Positions 1 to 8,387 of a stretch of 64,000 bases of DNA are shown here, piece after piece. Source of the DNA: Fulvivirga ligni. Its GTDB lineage: Bacteria > Bacteroidota > Bacteroidia > Cytophagales > Cyclobacteriaceae. Numbering within the stretch: position 1 is the first letter of the stretch; the number at the start of each line of letters is the position of its first letter. The stretch is taken from the NCBI RefSeq assembly GCF_021389935.1, contig NZ_CP089979.1, forward strand, positions 310,001 through 374,000. Reading direction: 5' to 3'. Made by a program: the position numbers and the translations under genes. Below the pieces are notes generated by a model that was not told the origin of the DNA, made no database searches, and saw only the letters and a list, made by a program, of their open reading frames with translations.

Positions 1-174
1 ACCATAGACCAACTAACCGAACATCTAGGGGCAGACCGCCAGGCATCAGTATCCAGAGAGCTCACCAAGCTCCACGAAGAAACCGTGAATGGAAGCCTCG
101 AAGAAATTAAAGTTCATTTTTCACAAAAGCCTGTTAAAGGTGAAATTGTAATTATAGTCGATGGAAAATCCTAA
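1..174 (+). CDS. rsmI: 16S rRNA (cytidine1402-2'-O)-methyltransferase RsmI, C-terminal part
   Basis: The window opens inside a gene; 57 codons remain before the TAA at 172-174. The reading frame gives the typical RsmI tail: an ADRQASVSRELTKLHEET motif, then a KGEIVIIVDGK strand just before the stop. RsmI is a SAM-dependent methyltransferase that 2'-O-methylates C1402 of 16S rRNA in the decoding centre. Only the C-terminal end is visible, so the catalytic core cannot be judged. The stop overlaps the start of the next gene by 14 bases, suggesting co-transcription. Identification rests on the conserved tail motif and is fairly secure. Confidence 0.85.
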   Translation, partial: TIDQLTEHLGADRQASVSRELTKLHEETVNGSLEEIKVHFSQKPVKGEIVIIVDGKS

Positions 175-937
175 GGTTAGAATCTGGATATTAGCCCCTC
201 TTTCTTTATCTCTGCTGATCATCAGCCAACTTGCGAATAACTTAGCATTTTTATCTCTGCTAAGCATTGCTCCACTTTTCGCCATTTTCAGTGAATTTAA
301 AGAGAGCAATAATGCCCCATGGGGAAGCTACCTGACGATAATCTTAATATTGATTATAGGCTTCGGCTGCTGGGCATTCTCATTTGCCAAAGCGGATATT
401 GTTACTTTTGCGTATGGAGCCGGTTATGGCGCTGTAGCCTCATTAGCCTTTTTAATTTTTATTTTCACGAATAAATACGCCAAGAATAGGCTGGGTCTTT
501 TTACCGTCATTATTTATTGGCTGGCTCTGGAATACCTTCTGTTACAGATTAATCCGCAGTTTTCTCAGTTTTTCTTAGGCTCTATTTTCAAACACGATAC
601 TTACCTCATTTCATGGGACTTATATACTGGTCTTCAGGGAGTTACTGTTTGGATATTATTAGTAAACCTCCTCTTCTACTTTGCCTTATTTAAAGGTTTG
701 GCCATATTTAATGTACAAATTCGTTGGCTTAGCATTATCTATACATTGATAATCATAGTGATTCCCTTTTCATTAAATATATCATCAGAAGCCATAGTTC
801 CAGAAGATCTTATTAGCGGCACGGCACAAGCTAAGCAACTAGCAGGCAATGGAGAATATTTAGGGAAGACCGCAGCATGGGTAAGTGTATTAATGATTTT
901 ATACAGCTTCGTAAAAAGAAAAACCAAAGATGACTGA
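161..937 (+). CDS. Lnt-like polytopic membrane protein lacking the nitrilase domain
   Basis: A 258-residue, almost entirely hydrophobic protein with about seven predicted membrane segments. Residues about 119-175 (WLALEYLLLQ, then YTGLQGVTVWILLVNLL) resemble the membrane domain of apolipoprotein N-acyltransferase (Lnt), where a WxxxEYL segment precedes a W-x-x-YTG-x-x-G-x-x-x-W-x-x-x-VN segment. Normal Lnt has about 500 residues, with a C-terminal CN-hydrolase domain carrying the Glu-Lys-Cys triad. That domain is absent here: the protein ends soon after the membrane part in a short basic tail. It cannot be an acyltransferase by the known mechanism. It overlaps rsmI by 14 bases and the next phosphatase gene by 8, so it is expressed with them. 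Family relationship is inferred by eye; function is unknown. Confidence 0.6.
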   Translation: MENPKVRIWILAPLSLSLLIISQLANNLAFLSLLSIAPLFAIFSEFKESNNAPWGSYLTIILILIIGFGCWAFSFAKADIVTFAYGAGYGAVASLAFLIFIFTNKYAKNRLGLFTVIIYWLALEYLLLQINPQFSQFFLGSIFKHDTYLISWDLYTGLQGVTVWILLVNLLFYFALFKGLAIFNVQIRWLSIIYTLIIIVIPFSLNISSEAIVPEDLISGTAQAKQLAGNGEYLGKTAAWVSVLMILYSFVKRKTKDD

Positions 938-1730
938 TTTAAGCACACTTTTAGAGCCTACCAAAACTTTAGTAAAGCAAGTAGGTGCGTTCATAAGAAA
1001 AGAAAGTGAAGACTTCAAACTAGCTGATATTGAGCACAAAGGCTTTAATGATCTGGTGTCTTATGTGGATAAGGAGGCTGAGAAAAAATTGGTTGCTGGC
1101 TGTAAGGAAATTCTTCCAAGTGCAGGTTTTATTACTGAAGAAGGCACCGAAACTGAAAGACAAGATGAATTTAACTGGATTATAGATCCGCTTGACGGCA
1201 CCACCAACTTCACCCACGGCCTGCCAATTTATGCGATTAGCTTAGCGCTCATGCGGCACGACAAAATTGTTATGGGCATCGTTTATGAGATTAATAAAGA
1301 CGAGTGTTTCTATTCGGTAAAAGGAGAAAAGGCCTTTTGTAATGAAAAGGAGATAAACGTATCCCCCATAAATCACCTAAACGACAGCCTTCTGGCCACC
1401 GGCTTCCCCTATTATGACTTTGACTATATGAATAAATATCTCAAAATATTAAATGAGCTCATGCAAACTACTCATGGCTTAAGAAGAATGGGCAGTGCAG
1501 CGGTAGACTTAGCTTATGTAGCCTGTGGCAGATTCGAAGGTTTCTTTGAATATAATCTCAATGCATGGGATGTAGCCGCCGGAGCATTTTTGGTGCAGCA
1601 AGCAGGAGGAAAAGTAAGTGATTTTAAAGGAGATGATGATTACATTTTTGGCAGAGAAATCTGTGCAGGGGGAACCACTCACGAATCTTTGTTAAAAGTA
1701 ATTCGTAAACATTGGGAGGCGAAGAACTAA
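930..1730 (+). CDS. Inositol monophosphatase family protein (SuhB-like)
   Basis: A 266-residue protein with the metal-binding signatures of the family: EEGTETE at about 70, WIIDPLDGTTNFTHGLP at about 83-99, and WDVAAGAFLVQQAGG near 213. Members are Mg2+-dependent, Li+-sensitive phosphatases acting on inositol-1-phosphate and related sugar or nucleotide phosphates; SuhB also binds the transcription machinery in Proteobacteria. All metal ligands look intact and the length is normal. The start overlaps the Lnt-like gene by 8 bases, indicating translational coupling. Substrate cannot be decided from sequence; CysQ-type activity is a less likely alternative. Confidence 0.88.
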   Translation: MTDLSTLLEPTKTLVKQVGAFIRKESEDFKLADIEHKGFNDLVSYVDKEAEKKLVAGCKEILPSAGFITEEGTETERQDEFNWIIDPLDGTTNFTHGLPIYAISLALMRHDKIVMGIVYEINKDECFYSVKGEKAFCNEKEINVSPINHLNDSLLATGFPYYDFDYMNKYLKILNELMQTTHGLRRMGSAAVDLAYVACGRFEGFFEYNLNAWDVAAGAFLVQQAGGKVSDFKGDDDYIFGREICAGGTTHESLLKVIRKHWEAKN

Positions 1731-1756
1731 TATTTTATTAAGACAGTTTTACTCAC

Positions 1757-1918
1757 ATGGTGCAACAAATTATCATAGGTCTATTATTCTTAGGCGCTCT
1801 TATTTACCTGGGAAACTTGTTATATAAACATTTCAAAGGAGACGCCGGATGTTCTAAAGGTTGCGGTTGTGATTCTCCAGTGCATCAAATGCAAAAATCC
1901 AGAGGGAATTCTAATTAA
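1757..1918 (+). CDS. Small Cys-rich membrane peptide (FeoB-associated type)
   Basis: A 53-codon gene starting ATG GTG at 1757. The N-terminal half is one hydrophobic helix (IIIGLLFLGALIYLGNLLY), followed by a short basic turn and a cluster of three cysteines (GCSKGCGCD), then a hydrophilic tail. This layout matches the FeoB-associated Cys-rich membrane protein family, small single-span proteins often found in Bacteroidota and Firmicutes. No feoB lies in this window, so an iron-transport link rests only on family resemblance. It sits 26 bases after the phosphatase gene and just before a terminator, so it is probably the last gene of the operon. Confidence 0.7.
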   Translation: MVQQIIIGLLFLGALIYLGNLLYKHFKGDAGCSKGCGCDSPVHQMQKSRGNSN

Positions 1919-1947
1919 ACGAACTAGTATTTAGCTATTGTTAAAAC

Positions 1948-1984
1948 AAAAAGCCGCTCTAAATCTAATTAGAACGGCTTTAAG
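1948..1984. terminator. Bidirectional hairpin terminator
   Basis: An inverted repeat, AAGCCGCTCT at 1951-1960 and AGAACGGCTT at 1971-1980, lies between converging genes. A-rich flank on the left and a T-containing flank on the right allow it to end transcription from both sides. Confidence 0.75.
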
Positions 1985-2001
1985 ATATACTAAACTAAAA
2001 G

Positions 2002-2784
2002 TTAATCCTGGCTACCAAACACCTTCTGCAGAATAGCCGTAACTCTTGCGATAGGATCTTCGCGTATCGCTTTTTCCTCTTCAGAAACCTTTAAGAACAA
2101 GCCATCTAATGCCTTACTGGTAGCATGCTCTGCCAAGCTGTTAGATGTAATTTTATCCATATGTTTATTGGGGTTGAGAATATTGATAGTATTATAAACT
2201 GTAACCCCATCATTATAAGTGTTGATCAATTTTGTATATAATTCTTCGGTAGAAAGATTCACACCATTGATTAAATCTTTTTCCAATACCGGGCTGATGA
2301 TACCACTAAAATTAGTGAGCAAGCGGCTATAGGTTTTACCTTTCAAATAGACCGTAGCAGCAGAATCACTACCTGTAAGAATGGTGAACCCATCAGTAAT
2401 GGTCATGGTGGTGATGGCATCTTTGAAAATAGTTTTGGTAGAGTCTAAAGCTGCAGACTCTTCAGCAGCACGGTTAATACTTTCAATAGTTTGATCTATA
2501 AATGGTTGTATCACACTTGTTATGCCTAACTCATCCATATTATCTAGAATAGGCTGAGCCTCTTCAGGCAATAAAATTTTTACAGCCTCATCCTTTAAAT
2601 ATCCATTAGTAGCACCTAAAATAGAAGTTGAGGTGTCAGTGCCTACTACAAGGGCTTCCTTTAGGCCTTCTACAATTTCCGCTTCGGTTAAATTGGTGTT
2701 TAGGGCATCCTCCAATTCTTCACAAGAAGACATATAGAACATCAAACCAATAGACAAACTCAAAAAAGTTAATTTCTTTATCAT
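2002..2784 (-). CDS. DUF4197 family lipoprotein
   Basis: A 260-residue protein with a lipoprotein signal: hydrophobic residues 5-18 and lipobox MSSC with Cys21 as the lipid anchor. The remainder matches DUF4197: helical LTEAEIVEGLKEAL near the start, NGYLKDEAVKILLPEE at about 60-77, a YTKLINTYNDGV segment, and a C-terminal stretch with ATSKALDGLFLKVSEEE. The family is widespread in Gram-negative bacteria with no established function. The protein should sit in the periplasm or outer membrane, attached by lipid. It is a single gene ending at the shared terminator. Confidence 0.88.
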   Translation of the reverse strand: MIKKLTFLSLSIGLMFYMSSCEELEDALNTNLTEAEIVEGLKEALVVGTDTSTSILGATNGYLKDEAVKILLPEEAQPILDNMDELGITSVIQPFIDQTIESINRAAEESAALDSTKTIFKDAITTMTITDGFTILTGSDSAATVYLKGKTYSRLLTNFSGIISPVLEKDLINGVNLSTEELYTKLINTYNDGVTVYNTINILNPNKHMDKITSNSLAEHATSKALDGLFLKVSEEEKAIREDPIARVTAILQKVFGSQD

Positions 2785-2903
2785 ATTAAAAAATTTAAAA
2801 AGTCTGATAGGCGGAAAACAAATACCGTACCTACCATTAAAATACTAGTTTCAAGAGGTGGGTAACCTACTATAAGAGAATTGAATTTCTGATATTGGGA
2901 TTA

Positions 2904-3926
2904 CTAAGCCCAAACCTTAGATCCTTCAGTGCAATTTCTGCACATTTCGATCTTGCTGCGAGATTGGATCAGATTTTTACGGAATGTATCATAGGGCCTA
3001 CTAAACCATACATCTTGGAAAGATGCTTTGCCCAAACTTCCCATCTGGTGGTCAGCATCTTTATCGAAGCAGCAAGGCACCACTTTACCGTCCCAGGTAA
3101 TGACCGCGCTATGCCACATCTTCCAGCAGTGATCTAAAAACTTATTTTTAATGGAGAAAGTGCCATCACCATTTTTTCTATATCTGGAATATTTATCGAT
3201 CGTGGGAATTAGATCTGAGCCATTTTCATAGTCATAAATCTGAGCTGTTTTAAAACCCACTTCATCCACACCAAGATCAGTGGCCATTTGTTTTACTTCC
3301 TCAATTTGGTGCTCATTAGGCTTTACAACCAAAAATTGAAAAATAACATGAGGGGTCCTAGACTTCAACTCCTTCTTCCAACGGATTATATTCTTTGTTC
3401 CTTCAATCACTTTATCCAACCTACCTCCTACTCTATACGATTCATAAGTCTCTTGGGTAGTGCCATCAATTGAAATAATGAGACGATCCAGACCTGACTC
3501 CACGGTTTTTCTGGCCACCTCGTCCGTAAGGTAATGTGCGTTAGTAGATGTAGCTGTATAAATTTTCCTATCCGAAGCATATTTCACCAGGTCAAGAAAA
3601 CCCTTATGCAAAAAAGGCTCACCCTGAAAGTAGAACAACAGATACATCAAGGTTCCGCTAAGCTCATCTATCACATTTGTGAAAAGCTCATTTTGGAGCA
3701 TTCCTGTGGGTCTGGTAAATGATCGTAAACCACTCGGGCATTCGGGGCATCTTAGGTTACAAGAGGTGGTGGGTTCTATAGATATGCTAATAGGTAAGCC
3801 CCTCATTTTTGTTCTCCCAAACCACCTTGATGAAATATAACTGCCAACTATACGGCTAGCATTCCAAGCTCGCTTGAGTGTGAGCTTGGAAATGAAGTTA
3901 AGGCCGTCTGTAAGGTTTGAGTTCAC
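2904..3926 (-). CDS. Radical SAM/SPASM domain protein
   Basis: A 340-residue enzyme. Cys56, Cys60 and Cys63 form the CX3CX2C motif that binds the SAM-cleaving 4Fe-4S cluster (TTSCNLRCPEC). A C-terminal SPASM-type region holds further cysteines (CWKMWHS, VVPCCFD, EMCRNC) that would bind auxiliary iron-sulfur clusters. The substrate is unknown; SPASM enzymes modify peptides or proteins, but small-molecule members exist. No precursor peptide gene was recognised next to it. It is followed 23 bases away by a large minus-strand T9SS gene that lies upstream of it, so the two might share a transcript. Family call secure, function not. Confidence 0.85.
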   Translation of the reverse strand: MNSNLTDGLNFISKLTLKRAWNASRIVGSYISSRWFGRTKMRGLPISISIEPTTSCNLRCPECPSGLRSFTRPTGMLQNELFTNVIDELSGTLMYLLFYFQGEPFLHKGFLDLVKYASDRKIYTATSTNAHYLTDEVARKTVESGLDRLIISIDGTTQETYESYRVGGRLDKVIEGTKNIIRWKKELKSRTPHVIFQFLVVKPNEHQIEEVKQMATDLGVDEVGFKTAQIYDYENGSDLIPTIDKYSRYRKNGDGTFSIKNKFLDHCWKMWHSAVITWDGKVVPCCFDKDADHQMGSLGKASFQDVWFSRPYDTFRKNLIQSRSKIEMCRNCTEGSKVWA

Positions 3927-3949
3927 CCCCTAAAGGTAAACACACAATC

Positions 3950-6685
3950 TTACTTTTTAATAAACCGCTGTTTTTTATCACCAGTGTCTACCAGATAAAG
4001 TCCACTAGGCAATTCAGTTACATCTAGAACTAACTGCGATCCTTGCAAATTATAGTTTACATGCATATCCTGACCAGTAAGATTATATACTTTAGCCGAT
4101 GATGCTCTTGGCACGTATAATTTTGACTCTGTCGGATTGGGGTATAATGAATTTATCATCAGGTTATTGCTTATCGACGTAACTACCGTGGTACTGGCAA
4201 CAACACTAGCATAATTTGTAGAGTAATTAATAATTGAATTCTGAGGTGCATTTAGATTATACTCAACAGCATACACATAATATTCCGTTTCTGGCATTAA
4301 ATCCTCCACTTGTACCTCAGACTCATTACCTGCGTTAATCACAAAGGCATGATCTGCTAGCTCCGATCCTTCTCCGAAGGCACTGGCCCCATCATAAAAC
4401 TGAGAATCAGTCAATGCTAAATCAGTTAACTCTTCCCCTTCACTGACAATCAAAACTCTACCAGCATAATCCACCTCATTCATAGTTACTTTAAAGGAGT
4501 ATGGCGTAATGTCACTAACTTCCAATGTAGTCTGTAGACTTGAAGGTTCTATCACTGAGTTATTGAGTTGGTAGTATAAGCTGCCTCCTGAACTACATGT
4601 AACTAAATCAGTTTTCCCATCCTCATTAATATCTATAAAAGACATACCTGCTTCAGAGTTCAATGATAGAACTGATCCAGGTAATAACTCATATTGATCA
4701 TTACTTAACTTAGAATAAATAAGATAGTTATATTCATAATTTCTTAAAATCACCTCCTCCTCTCCATCCATATCCAAGTCTAGATATTCGATATTCAAAT
4801 TATTATTAGTGGCTTGAAAATCAATCATATAATCTACTTCCAATAAAGACTCCGTTGAACCAGTATTTTTCATGAACACTAGCTTAGCATCTGGATAATT
4901 TAAGGGATCAATTGCCGCTATAATTAAATCACTCTTATCATCTTTGTTATAATCAGCTCCTTTAATTTTTACAATTTCTAAACCTTCAAGCTCCATTTGG
5001 AAAATGTCACTATCATCATCGCCAAACCAAACACTAAAAGTACCCGATGTAAATCGGTAGGTTATTATATCTTGTTTATCATCAGAATCTAAATCAGAAA
5101 CAATCAAATTGGCCAATCCCCCAGACAGCAACTCAGAATTTGGTTCATTAAAAAATTCATTTACATCCTCATTCAAAGGGTCTATCCAGAATAGTTTATT
5201 TCCACCTTTTTTTACGAAAGCAAGATATTCACGCCCCTCTTGGATGATAACTTTGGGCTCAGAGGCCGATCTCACCACATTTTTAAATAGCTTGGGCTCA
5301 CTAAAGTCTCCGTTTTCAAGCAATGTCACATACCATATCTCCTGTAAATCACTACGTTCCAACTGATAGAAAATATCCATGTTGCCATCACTATTTAAGT
5401 CATATAAAAAGCCTTGAGTTACACCAAATTGGATCTCAACAAATGACGTACTATCAATCTCAAAATAATCACTAGCCCAGTCAACTCTTATCTGGCCATT
5501 TCTGGTAATATCAATATAATCAACTCCACCATTGTTATCTAAATCAATAGTTTTAAAAACCATCGGAATTGGCAAAAACACATGAGTTTTAGAATTCAGA
5601 ACCTCAAAATCGTTGTCCAAATAATAAAAATTCGCCTCTGTAATTCCATTAGCAATAAGATCAAGATGAGAGTCATTATTAATGTCTATCACATCAATAG
5701 GATAAAAAGAAACCAGTTGTTTCTCCTCTACCAGCCATTCTTGTAACTGAAATGAACCATCACCATTTCCTTGAAAATAAACAATTTGGTTTAGGCTGTA
5801 AGCTAAAACATCAAGGTTTCCATCTCCATTCAAATCTGTGCATGAAGCATCTGTTAACTGTGATAAGTAGGATGGCACCAACGGTGCTTCATGAAATATG
5901 TCTTCTGTTTCGTCATAATACATAGCATTAATACCACTGGCAAAGTAGCTATAAAATATGATCTCTTTGAGTCCATCATTATTAACATCGCCCACATTAA
6001 TTCTAGCCGTAGCTATTGGCACATTCCCCAATCTTCTGAAGGAACCATCTAAATTTTGTAAATCAGTTATTAACTTTCCATTATCCAGTGCTACCAAATC
6101 TAAGAGACCATCATCATTTATATCAGAAATCAAAAAATCCATTATACCAGGTAGCTCATAATCCATTACTACTACCGAATCCTCAACGCTGGCATTACTA
6201 TAATCTGAGATCAACTTAATCTTGCCCTCTTCCTCAAAGATCAAGTCAATAGCCTCATCATTATTGAAATCCAACAGCTGCACATTGAATTTATACATCG
6301 AACTTCTGAAGAAAGATTCTTTCAGGTTATATGTATTTTCATTTCGATAATATGTATGAAGAGAATCACTCGTAACTAGAACTAAATCCTCAATGCCATC
6401 ATCATTAAAATCTACCAATTCTGGAATATCAATTACATTAGAAGTGGTGGAAAGAATTTGCTCTCCTTCTTTAAAATTGATTCCATCAATATTCTCCTTC
6501 AAGTATAACCTTTCATCTATGGTATATAGAATGTCTAGATAATTATCATCGTTAAAATCTACATAAACGTACGTGTTGACTCTTCCTAAATAACTAAGGG
6601 TATCACTGCTGTCAAAGCTAACTTGCGCACTTATATTAAATGACGCAATAAATAAAATAATAAAAGATAGTATTAGTTTTTTCAT
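3950..6685 (-). CDS. Secreted FG-GAP/VCBS-repeat protein with T9SS sorting domain
   Basis: A 911-residue secreted protein. Residues 1-20 form a signal peptide ending SFNISAQ. About residues 30-700 hold more than a dozen repeats with Ca2+-binding-like cores such as DFNDDG, DINDDG, DVNNDG, DLNSDG and DINEDG, typical of FG-GAP/VCBS repeats folding as beta-propellers. Next is a fibronectin-like region (SDITPYSFKVTMNEVD to YYVYAVEYN), then a C-terminal T9SS domain (SLYPNPTESKLYV to the final GLYLVDTGDKKQRFIKK). It is presumably exported through the Por/Sov machinery and anchored or released at the surface. No catalytic motif is visible; adhesion or binding is likely but unproven. Confidence 0.88.
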   Translation of the reverse strand: MKKLILSFIILFIASFNISAQVSFDSSDTLSYLGRVNTYVYVDFNDDNYLDILYTIDERLYLKENIDGINFKEGEQILSTTSNVIDIPELVDFNDDGIEDLVLVTSDSLHTYYRNENTYNLKESFFRSSMYKFNVQLLDFNNDEAIDLIFEEEGKIKLISDYSNASVEDSVVVMDYELPGIMDFLISDINDDGLLDLVALDNGKLITDLQNLDGSFRRLGNVPIATARINVGDVNNDGLKEIIFYSYFASGINAMYYDETEDIFHEAPLVPSYLSQLTDASCTDLNGDGNLDVLAYSLNQIVYFQGNGDGSFQLQEWLVEEKQLVSFYPIDVIDINNDSHLDLIANGITEANFYYLDNDFEVLNSKTHVFLPIPMVFKTIDLDNNGGVDYIDITRNGQIRVDWASDYFEIDSTSFVEIQFGVTQGFLYDLNSDGNMDIFYQLERSDLQEIWYVTLLENGDFSEPKLFKNVVRSASEPKVIIQEGREYLAFVKKGGNKLFWIDPLNEDVNEFFNEPNSELLSGGLANLIVSDLDSDDKQDIITYRFTSGTFSVWFGDDDSDIFQMELEGLEIVKIKGADYNKDDKSDLIIAAIDPLNYPDAKLVFMKNTGSTESLLEVDYMIDFQATNNNLNIEYLDLDMDGEEEVILRNYEYNYLIYSKLSNDQYELLPGSVLSLNSEAGMSFIDINEDGKTDLVTCSSGGSLYYQLNNSVIEPSSLQTTLEVSDITPYSFKVTMNEVDYAGRVLIVSEGEELTDLALTDSQFYDGASAFGEGSELADHAFVINAGNESEVQVEDLMPETEYYVYAVEYNLNAPQNSIINYSTNYASVVASTTVVTSISNNLMINSLYPNPTESKLYVPRASSAKVYNLTGQDMHVNYNLQGSQLVLDVTELPSGLYLVDTGDKKQRFIKK

Positions 6686-6790
6686 ATTAAAAAATTTCAG
6701 ATTGCAATATAATGCTTAACAATTAAGTGCCATATATATTTATATAAATCCTTAATTAATTTTTGGGCTTGATATGCCTATCTTAAAGGC

Positions 6791-7975
6791 ATGAAAAAAT
6801 TATTGCTGCTATTTCTTCTACTTCCTTTTATTAGCTACTCTCAGCAAATGACCTTATCTCCTACCGCGGAGATTAGAATCCTCACTTGTGGTCCTTTTCA
6901 GGGTGAATTGTATTCTGCGTTTGGTCACAGTGCCATAAGAGTTACGGATCCCATGCGAGGATATGATGTAGTTTATAACTATGGCATTTTTGATTTTAAC
7001 CAGCCCAACTTCTACCTCAACTTTGCCAGAGGATATTTAAATTATAAGCTGGCGGCACAGTCTTACCGTGATTTCAAATATGGTTATGTTTATTATAACC
7101 GATACATCCACGAGCAGATACTTAATCTGACTCAGGCTCAAAAGCAGCAGCTATTTGATTTCCTACAATGGAATATGCAGCCTGAAAATCAGTATTACTA
7201 CTATGATTATTTCTATAACAACTGCGCTACAAAAATAAGAGATGCGCTAAAAACGACCTTTAAAGAGGACCTTCAGTTCGATGGTTCATATATTGAGACG
7301 GATTACACCATAAGAGATCTTACACACATTTATTTGGAACAACAGCCGTGGGGCGAGCTTGGAATTGATATAGGCCTAGGCTTGCCTATGGACGTGAAAG
7401 CCACGCCGGAAATGTATATGTTTCTGCCTGATTATATAGAATCTGGGTTTAACCACGCCACCATTCTGCATAATGGACATCCGGAACCATTGGTGAAAAA
7501 TACGGAAGTCACTTATGAGTCTCAACCAGAAGAGGACCAAAGCAGCTCCATTACCCCATTAATAACATTCAGCTTATTATTGGTCATTGGTATTATTATT
7601 TCATTCATGGGGTATAGAAAGGATAAAGGTTACTTCGGATTTGACGTTGTCTTATTTTCAATCCTCGGCCTGGTAGGCTGGGTTCTTTTTTTACTTTGGG
7701 TAGCTACTGACCATCATGCAGCGGCGAAGAATTTCAACCTTCTTTGGGCTATCCCGCTACATTTTCCTGTGGTTTTCTTTTTATTGAAAAAACATATTCC
7801 TGACTGGATCAGAATTTACTTTCAGGCCACATGTCTCATTAGCTTAATTTTAATAGTGATGTGGGCATTTTTACCGCAGGATATTCACTATTCCTTAGTT
7901 CCTTTGGCTATATTAATTCTGGTAAGGTCATATTATATTCAAAGGTACTTGTCTTATGAAAGAGATCCGGACTGA
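6791..7975 (+). CDS. DUF4105 (Lnb-like periplasmic domain) membrane protein
   Basis: A 394-residue protein: signal peptide (1-18, ending ISYSQ), a DUF4105 domain at about 25-220, then roughly five membrane segments (about 252-390). Conserved family residues are FGHS (His46) and NNC (Asn144, Cys145). A His early and a Cys late recall the circularly permuted papain-like fold, but catalysis has not been shown for this family to my knowledge. The gene is common in Bacteroidota. Its end overlaps the SRPBCC gene by 20 bases, forming a three-gene unit with that gene and the WYL regulator. Localisation is inner membrane with the domain in the periplasm. Confidence 0.8.
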   Translation: MKKLLLLFLLLPFISYSQQMTLSPTAEIRILTCGPFQGELYSAFGHSAIRVTDPMRGYDVVYNYGIFDFNQPNFYLNFARGYLNYKLAAQSYRDFKYGYVYYNRYIHEQILNLTQAQKQQLFDFLQWNMQPENQYYYYDYFYNNCATKIRDALKTTFKEDLQFDGSYIETDYTIRDLTHIYLEQQPWGELGIDIGLGLPMDVKATPEMYMFLPDYIESGFNHATILHNGHPEPLVKNTEVTYESQPEEDQSSSITPLITFSLLLVIGIIISFMGYRKDKGYFGFDVVLFSILGLVGWVLFLLWVATDHHAAAKNFNLLWAIPLHFPVVFFLLKKHIPDWIRIYFQATCLISLILIVMWAFLPQDIHYSLVPLAILILVRSYYIQRYLSYERDPD

Positions 7976-8387
7976 AATAAACATTAAAGCATCCGCTGAA
8001 AAAATCTGGTCTATTTTAATGGACTTTGATCAGTATCCTGAATGGAATCCATTCATTCTCAGCATTATTGGAAAACCAAAAGTGAGAGAAAGGCTAAAAG
8101 TCACAGTTCAAGCAGCTGGTTCAAAGCCAATGGTTTTTAAACCTCAGGTTACTTTATTTCATAGATATGTGCAGTTTGGCTGGTTGGGCAGCCTGTTTAT
8201 AAGAGGCATTTTTGATGGGCATCATATTTTTGAATTGAAGAAAATTTCAGAGAATGAAACACTCTTTATTCATAGGGAAGAGTTCAGTGGAATTCTAGTC
8301 CCATTTTTAAAAAAGCAATTGGATAACGATACCAGAGCAGGATTTGTAGCTATGAACGAGAAACTAAAAACACTGGCAGAAAAATGA
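7956..8387 (+). CDS. SRPBCC family protein
   Basis: A 143-residue START/SRPBCC fold protein: it begins with an IRTEINIKASAEKIWSILMD strand-helix, followed by FDQYPEWNPF, a typical ligand-cavity motif, and ends with a long helix (GFVAMNEKLKTLAEK). Such proteins bind small hydrophobic ligands or act as cyclases/aromatases; the ligand here is unknown. It overlaps the preceding gene by 20 bases and the following regulator by 4 (ATGA), so the three are co-translated. It may serve the regulator as a ligand-handling partner, which is inference only. Confidence 0.85.
   Translation: MKEIRTEINIKASAEKIWSILMDFDQYPEWNPFILSIIGKPKVRERLKVTVQAAGSKPMVFKPQVTLFHRYVQFGWLGSLFIRGIFDGHHIFELKKISENETLFIHREEFSGILVPFLKKQLDNDTRAGFVAMNEKLKTLAEK

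Noticed and set aside
3950-6685. Integrin-like receptor function for the FG-GAP protein
   Set aside because: The repeats resemble integrin alpha propellers only at the level of Ca2+ loops; no further integrin features are present.
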